The notes beneath the pieces were generated by a model. The model worked only from the letters and a program-made list of their open reading frames with translations. It did not search any database and was not told where the DNA came from. A stretch of DNA of 16,084 nucleotides from Actinomycetes bacterium (GTDB taxonomy: Bacteria > Actinomycetota > Acidimicrobiia > Acidimicrobiales > UBA8190), in assembly GCA_021798135.1 (NCBI GenBank), contig JAJZYI010000035.1, forward strand, positions 1 to 16,084, written 5' to 3'. Numbering within the stretch: the stretch's first letter is position 1; every line of letters begins with the position of its first letter. A program made the position numbers and the translations under genes. Of the stretch, positions 7,212 to 12,797 are shown in pieces.

Positions 7212-7979
7212 TCACTTCGGTGGCATCCGGATCCCGCCGTCGAGGCGGAACACCTCGGCGTTCAGGTAGCTGTTCTGGGCGATGTGGAGCACCAGGGCCC
7301 CGTACTGCGCCGGGTCGCCCAGCGTCTTCGGGAACAGCACCGACTGGGCCAGCGCCTGGCGCTGCTCCTCGGGCAGCATGCCGAGCAGCGGCGTGTCGAA
7401 CAGGCCCGGAGCGATCGTGAGGACGCGGATGCCGACGACGGAGAGGTCGCGGGCGGCGGGCAGGGTCATCCCGACCACGGCACCCTTCGACGCCGAGTAG
7501 GCGAGCTGGCCGATCTGGCCGTCGAAGGCGGCGACCGAGGCCGTGTTGACGATGACGCCGCGCTCGCCGTCGGCCAGCGCCTCCTGCTGGGCCATGGCCG
7601 AGGCGGCCCGCGTCATGACGTTGAACGTGCCGATCACGTTCAGCTCCTGGATGAACCGGAAGGCACCCAGGTCGTGCGGCGTGTTGTCCTTGTTGATCAC
7701 GCGGCCGACCCAGCCGGTGCCGGCGCAGTTGACCGCCACCCGCAGCCCGCCGCCCTGCGCCGCCTGGTCGACGGCACGCTGGCAGTCGTCCGGGTTGGTC
7801 ACGTCGCCCGCCACGTAGTCGGCGAGCGGTCCGAGCTCGTCGGCCAGCGCCTTGGCGCCGCCCTCGTTGCGGTCGAAGATGGTGCACCGCACCCCCGCGG
7901 CGACGAGCGTCCGGACGGTGCCGGCACCCAGGCCCGACGCGCCGCCCGTGATGATTGCTGAGGCTCCGTTCAATTCCAT
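7212..7979 (-). CDS. Short-chain dehydrogenase, type-2 3-hydroxyacyl-CoA dehydrogenase-like
   Basis: Rossmann-fold oxidoreductase of 255 residues, cytosolic. Cofactor motif TGGASGLG (11-18); Asp36 at the end of the second strand points to NAD rather than NADP. NCAG (84-87) stands in place of NNAG/NAAG, and the active site is Ser148, Tyr161 and Lys165 (YSASK). The APGLFDTPLLGMLPE segment and the overall layout resemble the HSD17B10-type 3-hydroxyacyl-CoA dehydrogenases of beta-oxidation or branched-chain acyl degradation; this subfamily call is from memory of the family. The ATG start is 9 nt after the rnhA stop. There is no ribosome site, but TAGCAT sits 6 nt before the ATG, as expected for a leaderless message. 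A hairpin follows the gene. Confidence 0.88.
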   Translation of the reverse strand: MELNGASAIITGGASGLGAGTVRTLVAAGVRCTIFDRNEGGAKALADELGPLADYVAGDVTNPDDCQRAVDQAAQGGGLRVAVNCAGTGWVGRVINKDNTPHDLGAFRFIQELNVIGTFNVMTRAASAMAQQEALADGERGVIVNTASVAAFDGQIGQLAYSASKGAVVGMTLPAARDLSVVGIRVLTIAPGLFDTPLLGMLPEEQRQALAQSVLFPKTLGDPAQYGALVLHIAQNSYLNAEVFRLDGGIRMPPK

Positions 7980-7985
7980 GCGGGC

Positions 7986-7991
7986 ATGCTA
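7986..7991 (-). promoter_or_regulatory. Possible -10 box for a leaderless SDR transcript
   Basis: TAGCAT on the minus strand fits the actinobacterial TANNNT -10 pattern and ends exactly 6 nt before the SDR ATG, placing the transcription start at the start codon. Its TAG is also the stop codon of rnhA. No convincing -35 box is visible. Confidence 0.4.
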
Positions 7992-8582
7992 GGAGCCCGG
8001 CGCCCCAGCCGGCCAGCGCCGGCCCTGGGCCGGGCGCTGCCGCAGCGCCGCCTCGGTCGCCAGCTGGTCGACCCGCTCGTTCATCGGGTCCCCGGCATGG
8101 CCCTTCACCCACTCGAAGCGCACCTGCCGCCCGCCGTGCAGGGCCAGCTCCAGCAGCGGCTCCCACAGGTCCCGGTTCGCCACCGGGCGTCCCTGCGCGT
8201 TGCGCCAGCCGCGCCGCAGCCATCCCTGCCACCAGCGGTCCCGGAAGCAGTTGACGACGTAGCTGGAGTCGCTCACGACGAGCAGCGGTCCCGGCACCGT
8301 TCGCAGCGCCTCGAGCACGGCGGTGACCTCCATGCGCTGGTTCGTGCTCGATGCCGCGCATCCGCTGGCATAGGGCCCGTCGGGAACGGCCCACGCCCAG
8401 CCGCCGGGCCCGGGGTTCCCCAGGCACGAGCCGTCGGTGTAGACCACCGTCTCCGGTGCCGCGTCCGGCGCCGCCCCGACCGCCGCCGCTCCGACCTCGT
8501 CGCCGGGGAACGGCAGCCGGCGGCCGGGGAACGGCGGGCGCTGGGACGCGGCGGGCGGCAGGGAGGTCGGGCGGATGTCCAT
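7989..8582 (-). CDS. rnhA: Ribonuclease HI with an N-terminal extension
   Basis: Cleaves the RNA strand of RNA-DNA hybrids in the cytosol. The RNase H domain runs from about residue 46 to 180. Catalytic residues are visible: Asp50 (YTDGSCLGNPGPGG), Glu85 (QRMEVTAV), Asp105 (SDSSYVV), His162 (VKGHAGD) and Asp172 (ERVDQLA). The first 45 residues are Pro/Ala/Gly-rich, absent from compact bacterial RNase HI, and contain a small repeat (PFPG twice, from a 21-bp offset duplication at 8502-8535). The real start could be later, for example the GTG just before VYTDGS, which would remove the extension. No clear ribosome site precedes the ATG. It lies between the GGDEF gene and the SDR on the same strand. 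Confidence 0.93.
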   Translation of the reverse strand: MDIRPTSLPPAASQRPPFPGRRLPFPGDEVGAAAVGAAPDAAPETVVYTDGSCLGNPGPGGWAWAVPDGPYASGCAASSTNQRMEVTAVLEALRTVPGPLLVVSDSSYVVNCFRDRWWQGWLRRGWRNAQGRPVANRDLWEPLLELALHGGRQVRFEWVKGHAGDPMNERVDQLATEAALRQRPAQGRRWPAGAPGS

Positions 8583-8624
8583 CGCCCAAGCATGGCGCGC
8601 CGCCCGCGCACCCCGTGGAGGATG

Positions 8625-8693
8625 GGTCAGCTCCGGCCGACCAGCGGGGTCAGCTCCGGCCGACCAGCGGGGTCAGCTCCGGCCGACCAGCGG
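8625..8693. repeat. Three perfect 23-bp tandem repeats at the 3' end of the GGDEF gene
   Basis: Three identical 23-bp units (GGTCAGCTCCGGCCGACC plus AGCGG) lie head to tail at 8625-8647, 8648-8670 and 8671-8693. The rightmost copy holds the last codons and stop of the GGDEF gene (PLVGRS-stop on the minus strand). The other two copy that gene end into the intergenic space. Confidence 0.95.
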
Positions 8694-10865
8694 GGAGCGC
8701 GGTACGGGGCGCGCCACGCCACCACCGTCCACCCCCACCCGGCCCCGGCCCTCCTTCTTGGCCCGGTACATGGCCGCGTCGGCCCGGGCCAGCGGGCCGG
8801 CGAGCGACGTGTCGTCGTCGTGCGACAGGGCCATGCCCACCGTGGCACCGACCCGCACGTCCGCCCCGTCGATGACGAACGGCTCGTCGAAGCAGCGGAC
8901 CACCCGCTCCGCCACCGCCAGGGCACCGTTCAGGTGGCCGATCTGGGTGAGGACGACCACGAACTCGTCACCGCCGACCCGCCCCACCGTGTCGGCGCCG
9001 CGGACCACCGTCCGCAGGCGGTCAGCCGCCTCGGCCAGCAGCCGGTCGCCGGCCGCGTGGCCGAGCCGGTCGTTGACCGACTTGAAGCGGTCCAGGTCGA
9101 CGAACAGGACGGCAGCGGGCGTGCCACGCCGGCGGGCCTCCGCCAGGCCCACCTCGGCCAGGCGGTCCACCATCCGCAGGTTCGGCAGCCCGGTCAGCGG
9201 GTCGTGCTCGGCCTGGTGCCGGATCCGCTCGAGCAGGGCAGCGTTGGAGATCGCGGTCGAGGCCAGGCCGGCCAGCCCCGCCAGCCGCGTCGCCACCACC
9301 GTGCCGGCGCCGGCGCCGGCATCCGTGGCGGTGCCGGTGCCACCCGTTGCGCCCCTGCTGCGGGTGCCCGCAGCCGCTCCGGTGGCGATCACGCCGAGCA
9401 GGGTGCCGCCGGCGACCATGGGCACCACGAAGCCGCCGGCGATGCCGGCCGAGGCGGCGACGGCGGCCAGGTGCGCGGGAGCCGTCGCGCCGAGCGTGGC
9501 CACCCCGCTGCACGCCACGAGCTGGTCGCTCTGCTCTGCCGAGAGCACCACGCTCGGAGGCAGGCTCCTCGCCCACCAGCGCTCGCCGCCCTCCCCGCCG
9601 CCGGACGCGCCCCGGCGGACGAGCAGGCCATCGGCGGGCTCCCACACCAGCACGGCCGCCCGGTCCGAGTGCGTGAGCGACACCGCCGCCGCGGCGACGT
9701 GCTCCGCGACCTGCTGCAGGGTGCGGACCTCGCCGAGGTACCGGGCCAGGTCCAGCAGGGTCGTGAGCGTCTCCGTCTGCTCCCGGGCCTCGGCCAGGGC
9801 CGCGGCCTGCGCCAGCGCTGCAGCGGCGTGCCCCGCGTACGCCGCCAGCAGGCGGCGCTCGCCGGCCAGGAACCGGTGCCCCGACGGGAAGAACGCCGCC
9901 AGGCGGCCGAAGCGCCGCCCGCCCGACGCGACGTCGACCACCAGCCGGGACCCGTCGTGGTCCTCCGCTGGCCCCTGCACCACGACCTCGGCCAGGCGCT
10001 CGGCCTCCTCGGCGGTGAGGCCGGTGCTGTGCACCCGGAGCCGCCCGTCGCCGGGCAGCCGGACGGCCAGCAGGTACCGCGGTGCGCGCACCGCCGTGCC
10101 CGCCTGCTCGGTGATCACGCGCAGCGCCTCGTCCACGTCGTCGAGCTGCGAGAGCCGGCGCGCCATGTCCTCGATCGCCTCGAAGCGCTGGGTCTGGGCG
10201 CGCACCCGCTCCTCAACGTAGGCGGCCTGGACGTCGGGGTCGTCGGCGCTGGCCGGGTCCCACTCGACCCGCATGACGCACGCCCGGTCGCCGCGCAGCT
10301 GGCACCACTCCTCCACGACCGTCCCCGGCGCCATCCCGAAGATGGTGGGAACGGCGGCCAGGACACCGGCGGCGTACTGGCACGTGTCGAGGCGGGCCCT
10401 GCGGCCGTCGCTCATGCAGTAGGCGATCCGTGCCGAGCGCTCGCCCGCCTCGAGGCAGCGGAACCTCGCCAGGGTGGTCTGCTTGCCGGCGGCGTCCGCC
10501 ACCGCCCGCAGTACGGCGCCGACGTCGCCCATCGACCGCAGCACCGCCACCACCTCGCTCCCCGCGTAGGTGGCGAAGAGCCGTTCCCCCGCCCGGCGCG
10601 GCAGCTCGGCGTCACCGGTCACCGCCCGGGCGGCATCGGTCAGGCGCCGCACCTGGGCGTCGCTGCTCCAGCGGGTGGCGTCGCACAGCTCCTCCACGGA
10701 CCTGGCCTCGCCGGCCCGCTCCAGCACGGCCTCGAGCACGTCGGGACCGTGCACGTCCCGGAGATGGGCGACGAGCGCGCCGGTGATCGAATTGTTGAGC
10801 TCGGCAGGCTCGGCCGGTCGGTCGGCCACCGCCTGCGTCGCCTGGTCGCTGTCGTGTTCCCCCAC
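8673..10865 (-). CDS. Diguanylate cyclase with V4R-like sensor, two GAF-like domains and GGDEF
   Basis: Predicted cytosolic sensor making cyclic di-GMP from two GTP; 730 residues, no membrane segment. Residues about 25-205 resemble the V4R (4-vinyl reductase-like) small-ligand domain, with Cys162, Cys188 and Cys196 in a pattern common for metal binding (CQYAAG, EWCQLRGDRAC). Two GAF-like regions follow (about 225-385 and 390-545), the second ending in a Gly/Ala/Thr-rich stretch. The C-terminal cyclase domain (about 555-715) has an intact GGDEF (631-635) and an RxxD inhibitory site (RGAD, 622-625) exactly five residues before it, so product inhibition is expected. No EAL domain is present. The start is GTG without a ribosome site; GACAAT lies 6 nt upstream. 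It is divergent from the aldo/keto reductase. The V4R and GAF calls are from sequence texture and less sure than the GGDEF. Confidence 0.9.
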   Translation of the reverse strand: MGEHDSDQATQAVADRPAEPAELNNSITGALVAHLRDVHGPDVLEAVLERAGEARSVEELCDATRWSSDAQVRRLTDAARAVTGDAELPRRAGERLFATYAGSEVVAVLRSMGDVGAVLRAVADAAGKQTTLARFRCLEAGERSARIAYCMSDGRRARLDTCQYAAGVLAAVPTIFGMAPGTVVEEWCQLRGDRACVMRVEWDPASADDPDVQAAYVEERVRAQTQRFEAIEDMARRLSQLDDVDEALRVITEQAGTAVRAPRYLLAVRLPGDGRLRVHSTGLTAEEAERLAEVVVQGPAEDHDGSRLVVDVASGGRRFGRLAAFFPSGHRFLAGERRLLAAYAGHAAAALAQAAALAEAREQTETLTTLLDLARYLGEVRTLQQVAEHVAAAAVSLTHSDRAAVLVWEPADGLLVRRGASGGGEGGERWWARSLPPSVVLSAEQSDQLVACSGVATLGATAPAHLAAVAASAGIAGGFVVPMVAGGTLLGVIATGAAAGTRSRGATGGTGTATDAGAGAGTVVATRLAGLAGLASTAISNAALLERIRHQAEHDPLTGLPNLRMVDRLAEVGLAEARRRGTPAAVLFVDLDRFKSVNDRLGHAAGDRLLAEAADRLRTVVRGADTVGRVGGDEFVVVLTQIGHLNGALAVAERVVRCFDEPFVIDGADVRVGATVGMALSHDDDTSLAGPLARADAAMYRAKKEGRGRVGVDGGGVARPVPRSPLVGRS

Positions 10866-10871
10866 GTCGCA

Positions 10872-10877
10872 ATTGTC
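10872..10877 (-). promoter_or_regulatory. Weak -10-like box before the GGDEF gene
   Basis: GACAAT on the minus strand matches A2 and T6 of the TANNNT pattern and ends 6 nt before the GTG start. It is a weaker match than the boxes before the VOC, aceE and SDR genes. The 127-bp gap to the aldo/keto reductase must hold divergent promoters. Confidence 0.25.
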
Positions 10878-10981
10878 GGCGCCCTGGCCGGCCAGCTTGA
10901 GCGGGCCCGCCCGGCGCTCGCCGCCGCCGGGCCGCGGTCGGTAGCTTCGGGCCGGGACCGGCGCGGCGCGCCACGACGAGC

Positions 10982-10988
10982 GAGGAGG
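10982..10988 (+). promoter_or_regulatory. Strong ribosome binding site of the aldo/keto reductase gene
   Basis: GAGGAGG lies 4 nt before the GTG at 10993 and fixes this start. It shows that this gene has a true leader, unlike several neighbours. Confidence 0.75.
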
Positions 10989-10992
10989 CCTG

Positions 10993-11970
10993 GTGGACTA
11001 CGTGAACCTGGGACGGACCGGACTTCAGGTGTCGCGCCTGTGCCTCGGCTGCATGAGCTTCGGCGTCCCCGACCGGGGACGCCACCCCTGGAGCCTGGAC
11101 GAGGAGGCGAGCCGCCCGATCATCCGGCGGGCGGTCGAGGCCGGCATCACCTTCTTCGACACGGCCAACGTCTACTCGGACGGCACCAGCGAGGAGATCG
11201 TGGGCCGGGCCCTGCGCGACTTCGCCAGTCGCGAGGAGGTCGTGATCGCCACCAAGGTGCACGGCGCCATGCGCAGCGACCCCAACGGCCGCGGCCTGTC
11301 GCGCAAAGCGATCCTGGCCGAGATCGACGCCAGCCTCCGGCGCCTCGGCACCGACTACGTGGACCTCTACCAGATCCACCGCTGGGATCCCCACACCCCC
11401 GTCGAGGAGACGCTCGCCGCCCTCGACGACGTCGTCCGGACCGGCCGGGCGCGCTACGTCGGGGCGTCGTCGATGTTCGCGTGGCAGTTCGCCAAGGCGC
11501 TGTTCCTCGCCGACCGCCACGGCTGGGCCCGGTTCGTGAGCATGCAGGACCACTACAACCTCCTCCAGCGCGAGGAGGAGCGCGAGATGCTGCCCCTCTG
11601 CGCCGACCAGGGCATCGGGGTCCTCCCGTGGAGCCCCCTGGCGCGCGGTCGCCTCGCCCGCCCCTGGGACGAGGAGACGGCCCGGTCGGCGACCGACGAG
11701 TTCGGCCGGCACCTCTACGGCACCGACACCGGCGACCAGGAGATCGTGGCGCGCGTCGGCGAGGTCGCCGAGGGTCACGGCACGTCCCGGGCGCGTGTGG
11801 CGCTGGCCTGGCTGCTGCACCAGCCGGTGGTGACCTCGCCGATCGTCGGCGTCACCCGACCCGAGCACCTCGACGACGCGCTGGGAGCCCTCGACCTGGT
11901 GCTCGGCGACGAGGAGCTGGCCCGGCTGGCCGAGCCGTACCGGCCCCACCCGATCGCGGGGTTCTCCTGA
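10993..11970 (+). CDS. Aldo/keto reductase
   Basis: NADPH-dependent (by family) TIM-barrel oxidoreductase of 325 residues, cytosolic, reducing aldehydes or ketones; the natural substrate is unknown. The catalytic tetrad is visible: Asp56 and Tyr61 (FFDTANVYSDG), Lys88 (IATKVHG) and His129 (YQIHRWD). Opening NLGRTGLQVSRLCLGCMSFG is typical of the YajO-like or Tas-like group. The C terminus keeps a cofactor-binding PIVGVTRPEHLDDA segment. The GTG start is set by a strong GAGGAGG site. It stands alone on the plus strand between the divergent GGDEF gene and the inserted element, so neighbours give no hint of its role. Confidence 0.93.
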   Translation: MDYVNLGRTGLQVSRLCLGCMSFGVPDRGRHPWSLDEEASRPIIRRAVEAGITFFDTANVYSDGTSEEIVGRALRDFASREEVVIATKVHGAMRSDPNGRGLSRKAILAEIDASLRRLGTDYVDLYQIHRWDPHTPVEETLAALDDVVRTGRARYVGASSMFAWQFAKALFLADRHGWARFVSMQDHYNLLQREEEREMLPLCADQGIGVLPWSPLARGRLARPWDEETARSATDEFGRHLYGTDTGDQEIVARVGEVAEGHGTSRARVALAWLLHQPVVTSPIVGVTRPEHLDDALGALDLVLGDEELARLAEPYRPHPIAGFS

Positions 11971-11984
11971 CGGCTCGGCAACCC

Positions 11985-12026
11985 CACCGCCGCGCAGCCC
12001 GGCACCCCCGCCGCACAGCCCGGCAC
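11985..12026. repeat. 21-bp direct repeat, two copies, after the aldo/keto reductase
   Basis: Two adjacent 21-bp units ending GCAGCCCGGCAC or ACAGCCCGGCAC differ at two positions. They lie in the C-rich gap downstream of the aldo/keto reductase stop. I see no terminator hairpin or gene in that gap up to the inverted repeat at 12108. Confidence 0.7.
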
Positions 12027-12107
12027 GAGCCCCCGCACCACCGCCAGCCCGCACCGCTCACCCGCGGCGAAGACGCGCCGCCCACCCCACGGGACGGCCC
12101 GCCGGTC

Positions 12108-12128
12108 CTAGTGCCGCGTCCGGCAACG
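12108..12128 (+). repeat. Left terminal inverted repeat of the cassette
   Basis: This 21-bp sequence starts CTAGTGCCG and ends CGGCAACG. It is the exact reverse complement of 12768-12788. Bases 12130-12133 (TTGC) continue the match after one mismatch. Confidence 0.9.
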
Positions 12129-12191
12129 TTTGCACGTGGGGACGAGGGGGTGCCTGGCGCCCGCCATCCGGCTGGATCGTTCCGTGTGTTG

Positions 12192-12197
12192 TACCAT
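12192..12197 (+). promoter_or_regulatory. Possible -10 box for a leaderless VOC transcript
   Basis: TACCAT fits TANNNT and ends 6 nt before the GTG at 12204, so transcription would begin at the start codon. No ribosome site or clear -35 box is present. It lies inside the inverted-repeat element, so the passenger gene would carry its own promoter. Confidence 0.45.
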
Positions 12198-12203
12198 AAG
12201 ACG

Positions 12204-12638
12204 GTGTTGCGAAGCACTCCGTTTCTTCTCTTCGACGGCGACTGCGCCCAGGCGATGGCCTTCTATCACACCTGTTTCGGGGGTGAGTTGAGTGTGTCAA
12301 GGCTCGGCGACTCGCCGATGAAGGAGCAGTTGCCGCCCGAGAAACACGACCGGGTCATCAATGCGCACCTTCAGAGCGGTCAAGTGGAGATATCGGCCAC
12401 GGACTGGATGTCTGCGCCGACCTACGAGCCGAAGCAGGGAAACACCTCAGCGATCTTCGTGATGGCCGATACCCGTGCAGAGCTGAGGGAGATCTTCGAT
12501 CGGCTGGCTGTGGATGCGCACGAGGAGCGGTTTCAGGATCTTCACGACCTGCCGATCGGAACATACGGGCAGCTAACTGATCGGTTCGGCGTCAGTTGGG
12601 TCTTCTTGACCAACGAGCATTTGGCGGGGAGCGTCTAG
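12204..12638 (+). CDS. VOC-superfamily protein, PhnB/glyoxalase-like
   Basis: Small cytosolic protein of 144 residues of the vicinal oxygen chelate fold, PhnB-like group; members bind a metal or act in resistance or lyase reactions, but this one's activity is unknown. Typical features: opening STPFLLFDGDCAQAMAFYHTCFGGEL, a middle VINAHLQSGQVEISATDW, and the closing GTYGQLTDRFGVSWVFLTN. Length is complete for the family. The start is GTG at 12204 (or TTG at 12207), inferred from where family similarity begins and from TACCAT 6 nt upstream. Its G+C is visibly lower and its codons less GC-biased than all neighbours. It lies between inverted repeats, so it is very probably acquired. Confidence 0.85.
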   Translation: MLRSTPFLLFDGDCAQAMAFYHTCFGGELSVSRLGDSPMKEQLPPEKHDRVINAHLQSGQVEISATDWMSAPTYEPKQGNTSAIFVMADTRAELREIFDRLAVDAHEERFQDLHDLPIGTYGQLTDRFGVSWVFLTNEHLAGSV

Positions 12639-12767
12639 CAGTCACCTGGCGAGACTGGTCAGCGTGAACCGTTGGCGAGCAGCATCCCGGGAACCATCCG
12701 ATAAGTGCCCATACACGAGTGGGTCTGGCATTGAGCAACAGGCCCGTCTCGCTGCCAACGACGCAAT

Positions 12768-12788
12768 CGTTGCCGGACGCGGCACTAG
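12768..12788 (-). repeat. Right terminal inverted repeat of the cassette
   Basis: This is the exact reverse complement of 12108-12128 and ends in CTAG only 9 bp before the aceE start codon. The 129 bp between the VOC stop and this repeat hold no gene that I recognise. Confidence 0.9.
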
Positions 12789-12791
12789 CAT
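12786..12791 (+). promoter_or_regulatory. Possible -10 box of aceE, spanning the cassette edge
   Basis: TAGCAT fits TANNNT and ends 6 nt before the aceE GTG, suggesting a leaderless message. Its first three bases belong to the terminal CTAG of the inserted element and its last three to the native flank. Any -35 element would now lie in the cassette. Confidence 0.45.
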
Positions 12792-12797
12792 GGCCTC

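Larger units (their letters stand above)
12108..12788. mobile_element. Mobile-insertion-cassette-like element with terminal inverted repeats
   Basis: Perfect 21-bp inverted repeats lie at 12108-12128 (starting CTAGTGCCGCGTCC) and 12768-12788 (ending GGACGCGGCACTAG). Four of the next five bases inward also match. Both outer ends are CTAG, so the duplication could be TA within CTAG, as known for IS630/mariner-type insertion, or the whole CTAG. The interior is about 640 bp and lower in G+C than the flanks (34 of 60 bases in 12241-12300). It holds one VOC-family gene and no transposase. This is the layout of a mobile insertion cassette or a MITE with a passenger gene, moved in trans by a transposase elsewhere. 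Family assignment is inference; the repeats are seen directly. Confidence 0.75.

Noticed and set aside
7986..12638. A 1550-codon plus-strand open frame running through the SDR, rnhA, GGDEF and aldo/keto reductase region into the VOC gene
   Set aside because: It is antisense or out of frame to clear enzymes with intact motifs; only the last 145 codons (the VOC gene) read as a protein family. Very high G+C removes stops and makes such long false frames.
12639..12767. Remnant of a transposase gene in the right part of the cassette
   Set aside because: I translated both strands by eye and saw no DDE-type motif or recognisable fragment; the stretch is too short to judge.
12770..12791. TTGCCG (12770-12775) as -35 box paired with TAGCAT for aceE
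   Set aside because: The spacer is only 10 bp, far from the usual 16-18, so the pair is unlikely to work as a standard promoter.
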